From Schizophyllum amplum (Eukaryota > Basidiomycota > Agaricomycetes > Agaricales > Schizophyllaceae): a stretch of DNA of 64,000 bases. How positions within the stretch are numbered: the first letter of the stretch is position 1; each line of letters begins with the position of its first letter. A program made the translations under genes and the position numbers. The stretch spans positions 496,001 through 560,000 of the forward strand of contig VDMD01000010.1 in assembly GCA_007026445.1 (NCBI GenBank), read 5' to 3'. The notes under the pieces are model-generated. The model was given only the letters and a program-made list of their open reading frames with translations, made no database searches and was not told where the DNA came from. Below are positions 53,189 through 63,769 of this stretch, piece after piece.

Positions 53189-54861
53189 ATGGCTGTCGAC
53201 GAAGATCTCAGATTCGAACGCGTTATCTGCTTCTTTCTTGACCACGATTGCTCAATTTTCATGTTCTTGCGCAGGACTCGGCTGTCCAAGCAGCGAGAGG
53301 CAACTTTTGCCGATGTGTACGAGGATGTCATCGCCGCACACGCGCGCCACTGTCGCTGTGGCGGGACTTTGGGGGAAGCGAGGATCAGCACTCGTCGCAT
53401 CAGTGACTTGGAACCCGACGCGCTCAAGAGGTCATTTGCGGTCACCGACATGCAGGTCAACGTATACGACCAAGTTATCCCGGCGCTGGCTCGTCATGCC
53501 GATGGCAATCGTCAGAGCATCATATTTGCTTTGACGCCATCCTCCCCTGCACGTGCGTCCCTTTACGCTTGGCTCAGGCTCTTGCTCATATATTACAGCA
53601 TCCCTCATCAGTGATACGGGATCATCCAGCGACGAGGAACTCGCCAGGCCACCTATACCGACAAGTTTTTCGCAATGGGTCAACCGATCAGTGTGTATAC
53701 CGCACAACGTCTGTCCGGTGCGTGCTGACGCTGTATACATGGACTTGCTACTGATGTCGCATAGTGTCTGCCCTCGCTTGCAGATAATACCTTTTCCAGT
53801 ATACGTGATCATTGTTTCCTCGTCGACAAAAGTCCGTATATCCCCCTGCTGCACTCACCGGAGTATACGTTTTTCGTCCTCCGTCGGCCGCCCGGCTACG
53901 GCCGTTCAGTATTTCTCTCAGCCACGGCTGAGCTGCACGACGTGCTCTCATCTACCCGCTGCGAAAGTATATGGTCCAGGCGTATCGCGGAAGGGAACGC
54001 ACTCAATAGCACCGGCAGAGTGCATCCTTTTGTACCCAACTGTGATGTCGTCCTACACCTGGACATGTCATGTCTGAATGTGACAACGTCATCCACCTTG
54101 GAGAGCAGCATCACGAGCATGCTTCGCGGCGCAGTGAATCGCTTCATCGACAAATACCGATATCTCCTCAAGCTTACGGATGATGAAATGGCTTTTGCAC
54201 TTGCATCTGACAGAGCTACTCAGCTGTTACTTCGCGCCTCGGTAAGCATATGCTTACTTTCCGTGACTCAATGGCGAGTGACCATAACATCCTGCAGGCG
54301 AGGGCGCAGTCGAAGGGCTACAGAAGCACATATCTCTGCATCGACAATTACACGGCCCCCTTCGAGAAAACTGTGGATCAGGCCTGGACTGAGTGGCCTG
54401 CGTGCATCTCGATCTTGAACACCCGCCTCTACGAACCTATCATGCTGGCAATGCGCGCCGGGAACATTTCTGGCGGCATCCTTGTCGGCTCATCTGCTCT
54501 GGACGACCATATCATGACCTTCGACACGTACTCGCGCCCGCCAAACGACGGCAAGCTGAATTACGCGACCTGCGAAACGCCGCCGCTCGTCCCATTCACG
54601 GGGGAGCTTTCCAACATGGCCAGGGACATGACGGAAGACCCGCGCATGCAGGGTGCGATTGGCATGACCCGCGAGGAGGTGATGGACCTCGCGAGCGCCT
54701 GCTTGCGGCCCTCGCAGCTTCCGCGGGTGCAGGAACTTCTGGCGAAGCTGCCCTCGCAGACCTTTGTGACCTGGGAGTGCCGGATGCCGGTGGCTACGTA
54801 TGGGTCGGTGGACGTGTTGAAGATGCTGCGGGGTCTGCAGTCGGAGGAATCTAAATCGTGA
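53189..54861 (+). CDS. AAA-ATPase-like paralogue B, altered Walker motifs
   Basis: Same three-part design as paralogue A. The N-terminal domain begins MAVDEDLRFERVICFFLDHD, includes TFADVYEDVIAAHARHCRCG and ends RQSIIFALTPSSPA. After an intron: SDTGSSSDEELARPPIP. The P-loop region reads DKSPYIPLLHSPEYTFFVLR then RRPPGYGRSVFLS, with Arg for the Walker A Lys. Exon 3 has STYLCIDNYTAPFEK (Walker B region, Asn for Glu) and a C-terminal region closely similar to A (LVPFTGELSNMARDMTEDPR, GMTREEVMDLASACLRPSQL), ending SEESKS with TGA at 54859-54861. Around 53.75-53.85 kb an intron interrupts the region before DKSPY; its borders are approximate. No nuclease. The DNA in this last exon is more conserved with A than the middle part. 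Confidence 0.75.
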
Positions 54862-55210
54862 TGTCGGTATGGTAGAGGACATCGTTGTACGTTCACTTCA
54901 ATCCGATAGGCTGCATCCACGGTCTCGTGCTTATGCATCGTTTGACGTCCGAGCGGAAATCCGGGAGATCAAAGCAGGGCACGTGACCGCGTCCAGCCGC
55001 GTTTTGAAAGTTGACGCTCGGACTCAAGTACTACATCGCGGTTTCCAGTCGTACTTGGCGCGGCGATGAATTCATATTTTCAAGTACTTATTCAACGACT
55101 AGATATAAAGGATGGGTCTTTCGTGCCTCGCATTTGATAGGCAAACAAACTTGTGATACAAGGAATCGGTACTGCAGGTGTCATGGCTCAATCGACGCCT
55201 TGTTAGGCAG
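54862..55210. other. Convergent 3' intergenic region
   Basis: 349 bp between convergent genes; no coding sequence is seen. Confidence 0.4.
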
Positions 55211-57066
55211 TCATGCAACACCTCCGACAGCTGGACGTGCGCCTTCAACAGGCGAAGGAGCGCCCTGACCGGCCGGTGGTACTGCACAAACAGCCGAAGA
55301 GGCACCCTCCACAGGCCTGATGAGGTCCAACTCGTTCGGGTCGATCCCTGCAAAATCCCGATCCATCACGGTCCGCGTCTCCAGCTCGCGCTTGGTCAGC
55401 CACAGGTGAAAGAGCCCAAGGCAGTCCTTGGCCTGCATCGGATGTCAGTGGCAGGAGCAAACAAGATGGGGGAAGAACGACGCACGACGACGAAAAGACC
55501 GAAGCCAATGGCGTTCCTCCACCTGGATTTGTTGTCAGCTCGGGACTCGGTAGTGTGTAGCGCGCGAGGCAAATAGCCAGGAGGCGTCGTAGCCATGCAG
55601 AAGGCCGGTGGAAAGGAGCATGAGGGATTTAGCCACAGGCAACTTACCATACGGGATCCGCCTCCGACCAGCTCCACGCACCACGCACTAGGTACACGAG
55701 CACCGCGCGCCAGTTCGCCGAGCCCGCCGTGTACGGCGCATAGTCCATAATCGATGCGAGCTTCCTGTCCAGTGGCGGCCGGATACCCAGAAACGCACGC
55801 AGCACCCGCGAGTGCCGTGCCACGCGCAGCAGCACCTGCCCCATCACCCGCGCTATGATCGGCACCACAAGCGCGCCGCCGACCGTGCGCCCGAGGCTCG
55901 ACGCGGTCTTGCGGACGTGCGCCTCGGCGGCGGCGAGGACGTTCGCGTCCTGCGGCAGCACTGCCGGATCCTGCTCTGGGTTCGCGGCGGGCGGTGCGTC
56001 GTCGGCCGGGTCGCGCAGGGCGCGGATGCGGAAGTTGACCTCGCCGAAGCCCTCGTTGACGCGCCAGACGAAGTCGTCGTTCGCGCGGGAGGGCGCGCCG
56101 GGCGCGGGCGGCGGGACGTCGAGGACCCAGTACTTGAAGCGGCGGAAGAGGTGCCCGTAGAGGCGCTGGACGAGCGGGATGCCACCCAGGCCCACGAGCA
56201 CGGGGGAGGGTGGCCAGAGGGGGAGGGTGGCGCGGTGGAAGCGCTGCGGGGGGTCGCTCATCTCCTGGTCAATGAGTCCGGAGAGGAAGCTCTGGCGCGC
56301 GGCGATGGAGGGGACGACGGGCCAGTAGGAAAGGAGGGTGAAGAGGGCGGGGGAGTAGCCGGGGGTGAGGCGGGCGGAGATGAGGCTGATGGGAAGGGAG
56401 GGGAGGAGGAGGAAGGCCGTGACGGGCCATTTCCGCTTGTCGTCGGTAAGGATGAGGTCGTACATTCTGTGTGCGGTGGATGAGAGAGTTATTCTAGGAA
56501 GGAATCATCCTACTCACTCATTACCGAACAACTCTCGGAACGCAAACTGACCGTATCGCATCAGCAGCTGGTACAGTCCTGTACGAAATGAGCAAGTCGC
56601 CTAGTGGAATGAGTGAGAGAACGTACTGTGCATGAGCGTGCCGCCTATGCCCGCCATAAAGAGCACAGTAAAGCTTCTCCCGAGCATTTGGAAGACGCTG
56701 TTTCCTGCGGACAGGATCTTCAGGATGGGCGGATTCTCGCTGGTGATGCGGTATGGCGCCCCGCATTGCCTGCAGGACGTCGCGTTCTGCTTGCGGTCCG
56801 CGGACTGGATCCATTGCAGTAGGCATGTCTCGTGTGCGACGAGAGTGCATTTGCATGGATGGCACCAAGCCCTAGGTGGGTCTTCCGGCTCTGTAGGTGC
56901 ATGAGAATCTACGTTCTGGGAGCCTGTGGGGGACTCACGGTCGTATGTTTCTTCTTCGCGACATATGAAGCATAGCTTGACCTGTTGTGTTATCAGCGTG
57001 ACTGCAGCATAGTTCAACATAAAGGCGTACCCTCAGGTCGTCCACTGTAGGCGGTCGGTCGCTCAT
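55211..57066 (-). CDS. RING-CH (RINGv) membrane E3 ubiquitin ligase
   Basis: MARCH-type E3 ligase. ATG is at 57064-57066: MSDRPPTVDDLR, then after an intron VKLCFICREEETYDRE. The RING-CH zinc residues follow: CFIC, WCHPCKCTLVAHETCLLQWI and SCRQCGAPYR (C4HC3 order with His in the fourth position). Hydrophobic stretches come next: SFTVLFMAGIGGTLMHS, KWPVTAFLLLPSLPISLISA, ALFTLLSYWPVVPSIAA and GALVVPIIARVMGQVLLRVA. The C-terminal exons read AKDCLGLFHLWLTKRELETR and DPNELDLIRPVEGASSAVCA, with stop at 55211-55213. Likely in ER, Golgi or outer mitochondrial membrane; substrates unknown. The long acidic/Pro-rich loop (ADDAPPAANPEQDPAVLPQD) lies between membrane regions. Confidence 0.83.
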
Positions 57067-57444
57067 GACGGCGGGGAACTGGCAGAAACGCACACGCGCA
57101 TCGGCACGTGGCCGACATGCGGCAGACGGCCCGGTTGTCCGGTGCGTGACTTGAAAATTCAACTCAATTCGCACTCTTGCCTCTTCGACTTCCCCTTCGC
57201 TTGACCGGCAGAGTACAAGCTTTCACCTCGATTCATAGCGTAGTCTCTCTTTGCCCATATCCAAATCTTCATGTTCTTCTGTATGCGCCGTTGCGCAGGC
57301 CGGAAATTGCCTTGGAGTTGCCTTTATCGACGTCAATCATGACGTCTTGCGCGTCGAGCGCCTATAAGAGGCCATTCCATTGTTCTTTTCTAGGTTTCTT
57401 CCCCCTTTTGCGCGTGCCCGTAATCTCCTTACAAACACTTCAAC
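57067..57444. promoter_or_regulatory. Divergent promoter region
   Basis: 378 bp between the RING-CH gene and the small plus-strand gene. No coding sequence is supported. Confidence 0.35.
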
Positions 57445-57963
57445 ATGTCTCTCGGTGATGGTTCGTGATTATTCCCTCTCAATCCTTACCCATTTCTCAT
57501 CCCAAACCCCTACAGCCGACGCGAAATTCCCGCAAGAGATCCCTGAATCAGGGCCGAGTGCTATCCCCCCTTCACCCACACGAGAGAACCCGGGACAGGT
57601 GCGTATGCATTCCCATTGACGAGCTCCTCCATAACTCAAACCGGCGCCATGCAGGTTTACCCCAAGTCCGATCCTTCGCCAGCACCGCGGCACACACCCC
57701 AAGGACTGGACGGGCCGCACCAAACGGGCAACCCCTTCGTAATGAAGGGCGCGCTCGACAAGCTGCACCGATCCCTCAGCGATGTCATCAACGTCATCGA
57801 GGGCGAGGAGTCCACAGAAGGCGGGACGCAAGGCGAGGACGCGCTGCTCACGAAATTCAAGACCTGGAGGACAGAGTTGGAGGCGATCGCGTCGGGAAAC
57901 GTCAAGTTATCTGCCGAACATGCGGACACCGTGCGTCCAGAGGGACCTATGTTCACGGACTGA
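57445..57963 (+). CDS. Small hypothetical protein (about 130 residues)
   Basis: Three exons: MSLGD (ATG 57445, donor GTTCGT), then ADAKFPQEIPESGPSAIPPS up to NPGQ, then after a GTGCGT intron VYPKSDPSPAPRHTPQGLDG and NPFVMKGALDKLHRSLSDVI, ending TVRPEGPMFTD at 57961-57963. The Pro-rich first half is probably disordered; the second half could form two helices (LTKFKTWRTELEAIASGNVK). No family is recognised. Clean splice sites and small exons support a real gene. Confidence 0.6.
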
Positions 57964-58470
57964 GCTATGCCTAGCTACGCGTAGTGTGTGTGACACCCGG
58001 GGGTGTGCACCCAAATCGCGACGGATCCAAGATATCACCGTCGTTGTACCAAGTAATGTACAAGATATTGTATATCCTTATTCAAGCTTGTCCTGGAAGG
58101 TGCGCAGCATGCCCGGTCGAGTAGTATGGACGATCCGGTCAGAGTGTGACGGCATATGGTAATTGATGGCCACTCGTTTTCCTGAGCCTTCTGGGTACAC
58201 CCATCTTGCAACCGGCTTTACCTGCTATCCACACACCACGGGTGCGCTGGGGAGAACACATAGTATCTTTAAGAGTCTTGCTGAAGGCAAACAGTACGAG
58301 ACAACACGACGCTGGCTCTGGGCACGCGCGACCACTTCGCGTATCTTCGACAGCGCTTCCATAGGCCGGGAATTACGCAGGCGTCAGCGAGCCGTCAAGT
58401 CATTTTGACCTTCGCTTGACAGATTCAAAACCTCTCTGCCGAGGCGAACAGGCTTTTGCAGACTGTCCTA
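57964..58470. other. Intergenic region before the DUF1365 gene
   Basis: 507 bp; no supported coding sequence. Confidence 0.4.
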
Positions 58471-60159
58471 ATGCCAACACCCGTCGATATTGCATTGTCC
58501 CTGCTCGCCGTTGCCTCCGTAGCCCTTTTTGCTTATAACAGGCCTGGCGCCCCGCGAAAGCCACACAAATGCGCATATGTTCTCTCCAACTCCGTCACTC
58601 ACGCCCGCTTGCTTCCTGTCGAGTCTTCCCATGCCTTCACGTATCCGACGATTTCGTTCTTCGTCTCCTTGGCCGCTCTCGAGGCGCACGAACTGGATCT
58701 CGGTCCTGTTGGAGTACTCTTCAGCTATGGACGCGTGCTTGGCACGATGGTCGGGCTGCGTGCTGAGCCGTATCTGCGCGAAGGGAACGCTGGCATCCGC
58801 GCCAAGCTGGACGCACTGTTGCGCGAACGAGGCATACTTCGCGAGGATAGCAGGGCCATAGAGGACGTGTGGATAATGACCATGCCGAGCTTCATGGGTT
58901 TTGAAGGATCAACCCTCTTACAATTTACTTCGTCTACGCTCGCGACGGTGGCATGCTTTGGTTGACGGTCCTGGAGGTAGGCTGCCGAGCGGATTGTGGA
59001 TTTATCCTGCTCACTTACATGCGCGCCTTAGATCCACAACACCTTCGGCGAATCGCACGTACATGTTTTAGAAAGTGGTGTGAATGAGGACGACGCGACA
59101 CTGGCCCCGGGGTGCGATTCCGCATTTGTTGCGCACTCAGTATGCTTTCTGATAGAACCCTAGTTACACCCACCAATGGACCTTTCCCCGCGCCTTCCAT
59201 GTCTCCCCCTTCAATTCTCGCGCCGGTTTCTACACTGTCTCTGTCAAAGCTCCTTCCTCCTGCCCCACCGTGCTCTCCGCGCCTCCTCGTCCCGCCGTCC
59301 GCGTTCATCTGCACATTCCACATTCATCCGACCCCACGAAACCCGGCGATCTCAAGCTCACGGCTCTTCTGCGTGCGACGAAGTCCGACACGCTCTCCAG
59401 CAGCGCGCTGCTGCGTACGCTAGCCCGTGCGCCCTTCGCACTGCTTCTATCAATGGCACGCATATCGTATCAGGCATGGATCCTGCACTACGCGAAGCGG
59501 CTGGACGTCTACATCCGACCGGAGCCAATTCCTGCCCCTGCCGGGGGACACGCTGGCTCAAGGAGGGCATGCTGGAGCGGCAGGCGCGGCGCGTCCTCGA
59601 GCGCTTCCTGCACCGGCGAGTAGAAGAGCTCGGTGTGGCGGTTTCTCTCGTGCCCGCCGACCCGGACGATCGCACGAGGACATTCTGTCCGACGAAGCCG
59701 AGCGCATCCTTACTCGAAGTTTGCTACCTCACGCCCCGCTTCTTCACCCTCATGCTCGCCGCGCCGTCCGCTGAACATGCGCTCCTTGTCGGCCACCAAA
59801 CGGAGCACATCTTCACGCCATCCTCGACGGAGCTATTCATTCGTGTGTTCGCGTCTCCTACAGTTTCGGGCTCGTTGTCTCTCGGTCAGCGGATACGAAG
59901 GAGAGCCATACCTCGGTCCTTGGATCTACCTATACCCACGCGTCATTTCCTGGAAACGGAATGGCTTGCGACTACGCTGGCCGCGGTGCAAGTCCTCCTT
60001 GACGATGTCGAGCGACGCATGTTCTCGTTGGTGCGTGCTCGCGTGGTTCCTGGGGACGAGCCTTGGTTGCAATGGGACAGAGCGGCTGAGGTACATCGAG
60101 GCGGCGAGGTCTTGAAGCAGCAAGACGTGCTTGGGGTGGGAAGCGTGCGCAACAACTAG
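58471..60159 (+). CDS. DUF1365 family protein, apparently frameshifted
   Basis: Member of the DUF1365 family (unknown function, often found near lipid-modifying enzymes). ATG is at 58471 (MPTPVDIALSLLAVASVALF, an N-terminal membrane segment). Conserved blocks: CAYVLSNSVTHARLLPVESS, HAFTYPTISFFVSLAALEAH, MTMPSFMGFEG, INPLTIYFVYARDGGMLWLT, LEIHNTFGESHVHVLESGV, HQWTFPRAFHVSPFNSRAGF, YTVSVKAP and YLTPRFFTLMLAAPSAEHAL. Between GFEG and INPLT one base is missing for a continuous frame (near 58906-58909), and no intron can explain it. A second frame change near 59540-59550 lies in a run of five G; there a weak GTCTAC-CAAG intron is an alternative. Ordinary introns lie at about 58976-59030 and 59108-59162. 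Either the gene is newly inactivated or the assembly has small indels. Stop at 60157-60159. Confidence 0.72.
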
Positions 60160-60266
60160 CTGAATTGCAGAACTTTCTTGCGGGATTTATGTCTACAAAG
60201 CACGTCCTAGCCACACAAGACGCAGATGTCCGGCTCTACACTTGTCGGAACCGTACTTAGCGAGTT

Positions 60267-60863
60267 CTACTGGGTGACTTTCCTCGCTGCCGCCCAGTCT
60301 TCGTACAAAATGCCCATATCGATCATGTCAACCCAGGCGCCGTCTTGCCAGACGGCCTTGCGCTTGCGCCCTTCTTCCACAAAACCACTGAATCAATCGT
60401 CAGATACCGACGACAGTAAACCATATCCCAGCACTTACGTCTTCTTGTACAACGCATACGCACGGGGATTATCGCCCATCATACCAAGCGACACGCGATG
60501 AAGTCCCAGCTGCATGAACGCGTAGTCCACGACATAGCGCGTGACCTCCGTACCGAAGCCCTTGTCTCGATGGCCGTCCCCGAGCACGATTCCGAAGCTC
60601 GCGTCACGGTTCTTGTCTTGACCGCCCCAGAGCTCGACCTGCCCGATCGGTTGTCCCTCGTACTCCACGACTGCAAAGAACGTCGCGTTACTGGTAGCGG
60701 TCTTCACTCCGTCGACGGTTTTGTTCCATTTAGGAAGGACTGTGCGGGGGCCGGTGCGTTGTACATCGTGAGACGCAATGATCGCGACGAGGGGGTCGAG
60801 GTCTGAGTCGCGGAACGCGCGGATCGTCAAACTCTTGGTTGTGGCGAAGACGGGGGTGGTCAT
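60267..60863 (-). CDS. GNAT-family N-acetyltransferase
   Basis: Acetyltransferase of the RimJ/RimL-like group. ATG is at 60861-60863: MTTPVFATTKSLTIRAFRDS. The fold runs through FFAVVEYEGQPIGQVELWGG, ASFGIVLGDGHRDKGFGTEV (acetyl-CoA loop, here in the relaxed form DKGFGT) and TRYVVDYAFMQLGLHRVSLG, then MMGDNPRAYALYKK. A short intron near 60.42 kb joins the last exon, GFVEEGRKRKAVWQDGAWVD MIDMGILYEDW, with TAG at 60267-60269. The pattern of a C-terminal GF(V/K)EEG followed by D/M-G-IL is usual in this family. About 180 residues, complete. Substrate unknown. Confidence 0.87.
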
Positions 60864-61648
60864 AATGGTAGGGAGATCCCCGACTGCTTGTGAGCTAGCC
60901 TTTTGAGCCCGAACTTCGCGATAAGACAAATCTATTGGACATGAGTCGTCAATGGTGATTGGAAGTTGCAAGACTCACTCTGACTCGGAAGGGTTTTTCT
61001 GTCAGGGCCTCGATAGCTCGGCACTTGACCATATGCATCGGACATGACGCTTGTAAACTGGTGGCACGCGCTTGCCACGACGATAGGCTTGCCTTTCGAC
61101 AACCTTTAAGTGATGTTGCGGTCGCCGCGCGCTATCTTGAACCAGATTACTCTCTTCTTTTGTTGAGCAATGAGGAGCCAATGGGCATTCCATAGAGGCA
61201 GCAGTGCAGTGGTCATTGTTGCAAACGATGCTGATGGTCGAAAGCAAGAGATTCTGCAGGCAACTTTGAGCTTTTCGTTCTTGACAGAAACCGTCAATCA
61301 GTACCCAGCGGTTGACTCTCCTGTAACCCGTTGTTCAATTTTTGTACGATGCCCAAATCATGCTCTTCTGCTATCTAACCGTCCCTGCTTGTAGATACCC
61401 AGAGAAAGTCTGGGAGGTTGAGGAGACTTTGACGCCGGTCCCGCTGCGCGGCCCTCGCTTTTCCCACATACATCACCATATTCACTGTCCCCTTGCATCT
61501 TCTGCACATATCCCCCTCTGCACACGATTATTCCAACTCCATCTGCATTTGCACGTTGGAATTTTTGCGCCTACAGTGAGCGGCGTCGGCAAAGTGATCG
61601 CGCACGCACCGCCGGAACCGCGGTCAGCAAACGTCTTCCTCGACCATC
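60864..61648. promoter_or_regulatory. Divergent intergenic region, GNAT / Set2
   Basis: 785 bp with no supported coding sequence; it presumably contains both promoters. C/T-rich just before the Set2 start. Confidence 0.4.
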
Positions 61649-63003
61649 ATGTCCGCCGCCAAGGTTGAACGGGCGACTCCCCCACTCCCCGTGAAGACGG
61701 AAGATACCTCAGAGATGACTGCTGTTGGCAACGAGCAGCCGTCCGCATCACCCGCAACTGCGGTGTCGCCGGGCACATCGACGCCGACACTCGCTGTCGA
61801 GCCACCCGAGCCCACGCCCGAACCTCCCTCTGCTTTCATGCTTTTTGACTCTGCGTCCCCCGCTCCCTCCTCTGCAACCCTGAAGGAGCCCTCGCGGGCG
61901 TCCTCGAAGGCGTCAACGACGCCGCCACCTCAGGCACAGCCAAAGAAGGGCAAGGCGTCCAAGGCAGCACCCAATCCCCCGCAGTTCATTGGCCACCTGC
62001 CTGTCGCACGCGCGGAGGCTCTGCGTCAGTTCAAGCAGATACAGGAGAACTGGTACCAGTATGCTAAGCTTGGGAAGAGCAGGGAGGCCATGGAGGGCTC
62101 GACGTGCGACTGCGATTACGAGGAAGGTGAGCAGGCAGACCAACGTAGTGTAGATTGAGCGACCGGCGCCTCGTAGCTATTGCCTCCACATTTGTAGATA
62201 CGTGCGCGGGGAGGGTGCTCTGAAAAGTTTTCGAGCCGGTGTCCTGACCGCTCCCACAGGCGACAACCTGGACCACGCATGCGGTGCCCGCTCAAATTGC
62301 ATTAACAGGCTCACGCAGGTCGAGTGTCTCGAGGAGGAGTGCCACTGCCGGCAGTTCTGCCAGAACCAACGGTGAGCGTCTCTTTGTAGTGTGAGTACCG
62401 CACTGACTCGGCACAGCTTCCAGAGAAAGGAGTATGCAGACATCGAGATCGTGCAGACCGAGAAGAAGGGCTTTGGGCTGAGAGCGGAGCGGGATCTGCC
62501 CAAGTGCGTGGCCTTGCCGTGCTGCCCGTGCGCTTGCTTATCCGCCACAGGGACTCGTTTATCTACGAGTATGTCGGCGACGTCGTCAGCTCGCCCTCGT
62601 TCAAGAAGCGCATGCGGGACTACGCCAAGGAGGGCATCCAGCACTTTTACTTCATGATGCTGCAGAAGGACGAGGTGCGTCGCGCGTCGTTCTCATTCAT
62701 TCTCGTACTGAGCACGCTACAGTTTATCGACGCAACTAAGAGCGGCGGGATCGGCCGTTTCGCGAACCACTCCTGCTCCCCGAACTGCTACGTCGCAAAG
62801 TGGACGGTCGGCGATCGTGTGCGCATGGGCATCTTTGCTAAGCGGTCGATCAAGAAACACGAGGAGCTCACCTTCAACTACAACGTCGATCGCTACGGGT
62901 GCGTTGGCCCATCCACCACTACCCCCCTTCACCACTCATATTCGTCTGCAGTCACCAGGCCCAGATGTGCACGCGACTGGATACTGTGGTCTTGTTCACG
63001 TGA
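61649..63003 (+). CDS. SET2: Set2-type histone H3-K36 methyltransferase, 3' end truncated or interrupted
   Basis: Histone H3 lysine-36 methyltransferase coupled to transcription elongation. ATG is at 61649: [20 protein letters not shown], then a Pro/Ser-rich leader. The AWS zinc region is [28 protein letters not shown] and [20 protein letters not shown] motifs: [54 protein letters not shown] (NHS and Cys cluster) and [15 protein letters not shown]. The expected post-SET CxCG motif after HQAQ is absent: the frame reads [16 protein letters not shown] and stops at 63001-63003. The usual C-terminal SRI and WW regions are not in the window. Four short introns fit. Either an insertion disrupts the gene here or the next exon lies beyond a long intron outside the window. 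Confidence 0.88.
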
Positions 63004-63068
63004 TGTTGTAGCGCGATGAACCGGCATGAATTTTGATAGGTGTCTAGCGCCCATCCCTCCTTTTGTGG

Positions 63069-63113
63069 GCCCCCGGACATGGGTTCCCCCTACAGGGGCC
63101 CATGTCCGGGGGC
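63069..63113. repeat. Inverted repeat / hairpin, 15-bp perfect stem
   Basis: GCCCCCGGACATGGG at 63069-63083 and its exact reverse complement at 63099-63113, separated by 15 bases that can add two G-C and two T-G pairs. Confidence 0.85.
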
Positions 63114-63678
63114 GTGCCACGACGACTACAGTAGGTACGAGACGAGACCCTCCACTAGCATGACCTCCAGCAGAACTCCGGCGTGCAGCGCGACGGCGAC
63201 GGCACGACTGACGGCGAGACGCACGACCAGCGGCAAGGCGAGAGGGGGGGAGGGATGGTGAAGGGCAGGGCGAGATGGGAGGGGCTTTTATACTCCTCGC
63301 CCTGCCGGCCGCCCCCCGCCTACTCGCTAGCGGCGAGTGCGGGACTGCGAGGGTGTGCGGCGACCGGGAGTCTCAAGGGATAGCGCGAGCTTGTAGGATG
63401 CGCATCCGAGTATGCGCCCTTCGTCGTACTTGCACTCACCTCGTTTCTCCAGCTATCGACCCCGCGAAAGGGGGAGCGCACTCGGGCAGGGAGGGGCAGT
63501 CGTCTTGTGTGCGAGGTAGGCCGTTCGCTGGGATTCGTAGGGGCGGTGGCGTAGTAGTTCATGTACTCAGTCGTAGGTAGCCGAATACAATCGTGCTTGT
63601 GCCTTTCATGCCCGAGTCCCCGCGCCTTCTCAACCCCGCGCCAAGCCTCCCACAGTCAGGTACGTTCGAGTTCGACTT

Positions 63679-63769
63679 CATTGTGTTCTCGCATTGTTTT
63701 GCTGCAGGGCATTGTGTTCTTCCAGAGTCATTGTTTTCTTCGAGTCATTGTACTCGTTCGAATCATTGT
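63679..63769 (+). repeat. Six CATTGT hexamers at about 18-nt spacing
   Basis: CATTGT starts at 63679, 63692, 63710, 63729, 63746 and 63764 (spacing 13, 18, 19, 17, 18). Surrounding bases are partly conserved (GAGTCATTGTTTTCTTC type), suggesting a degenerate tandem repeat. Confidence 0.6.
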
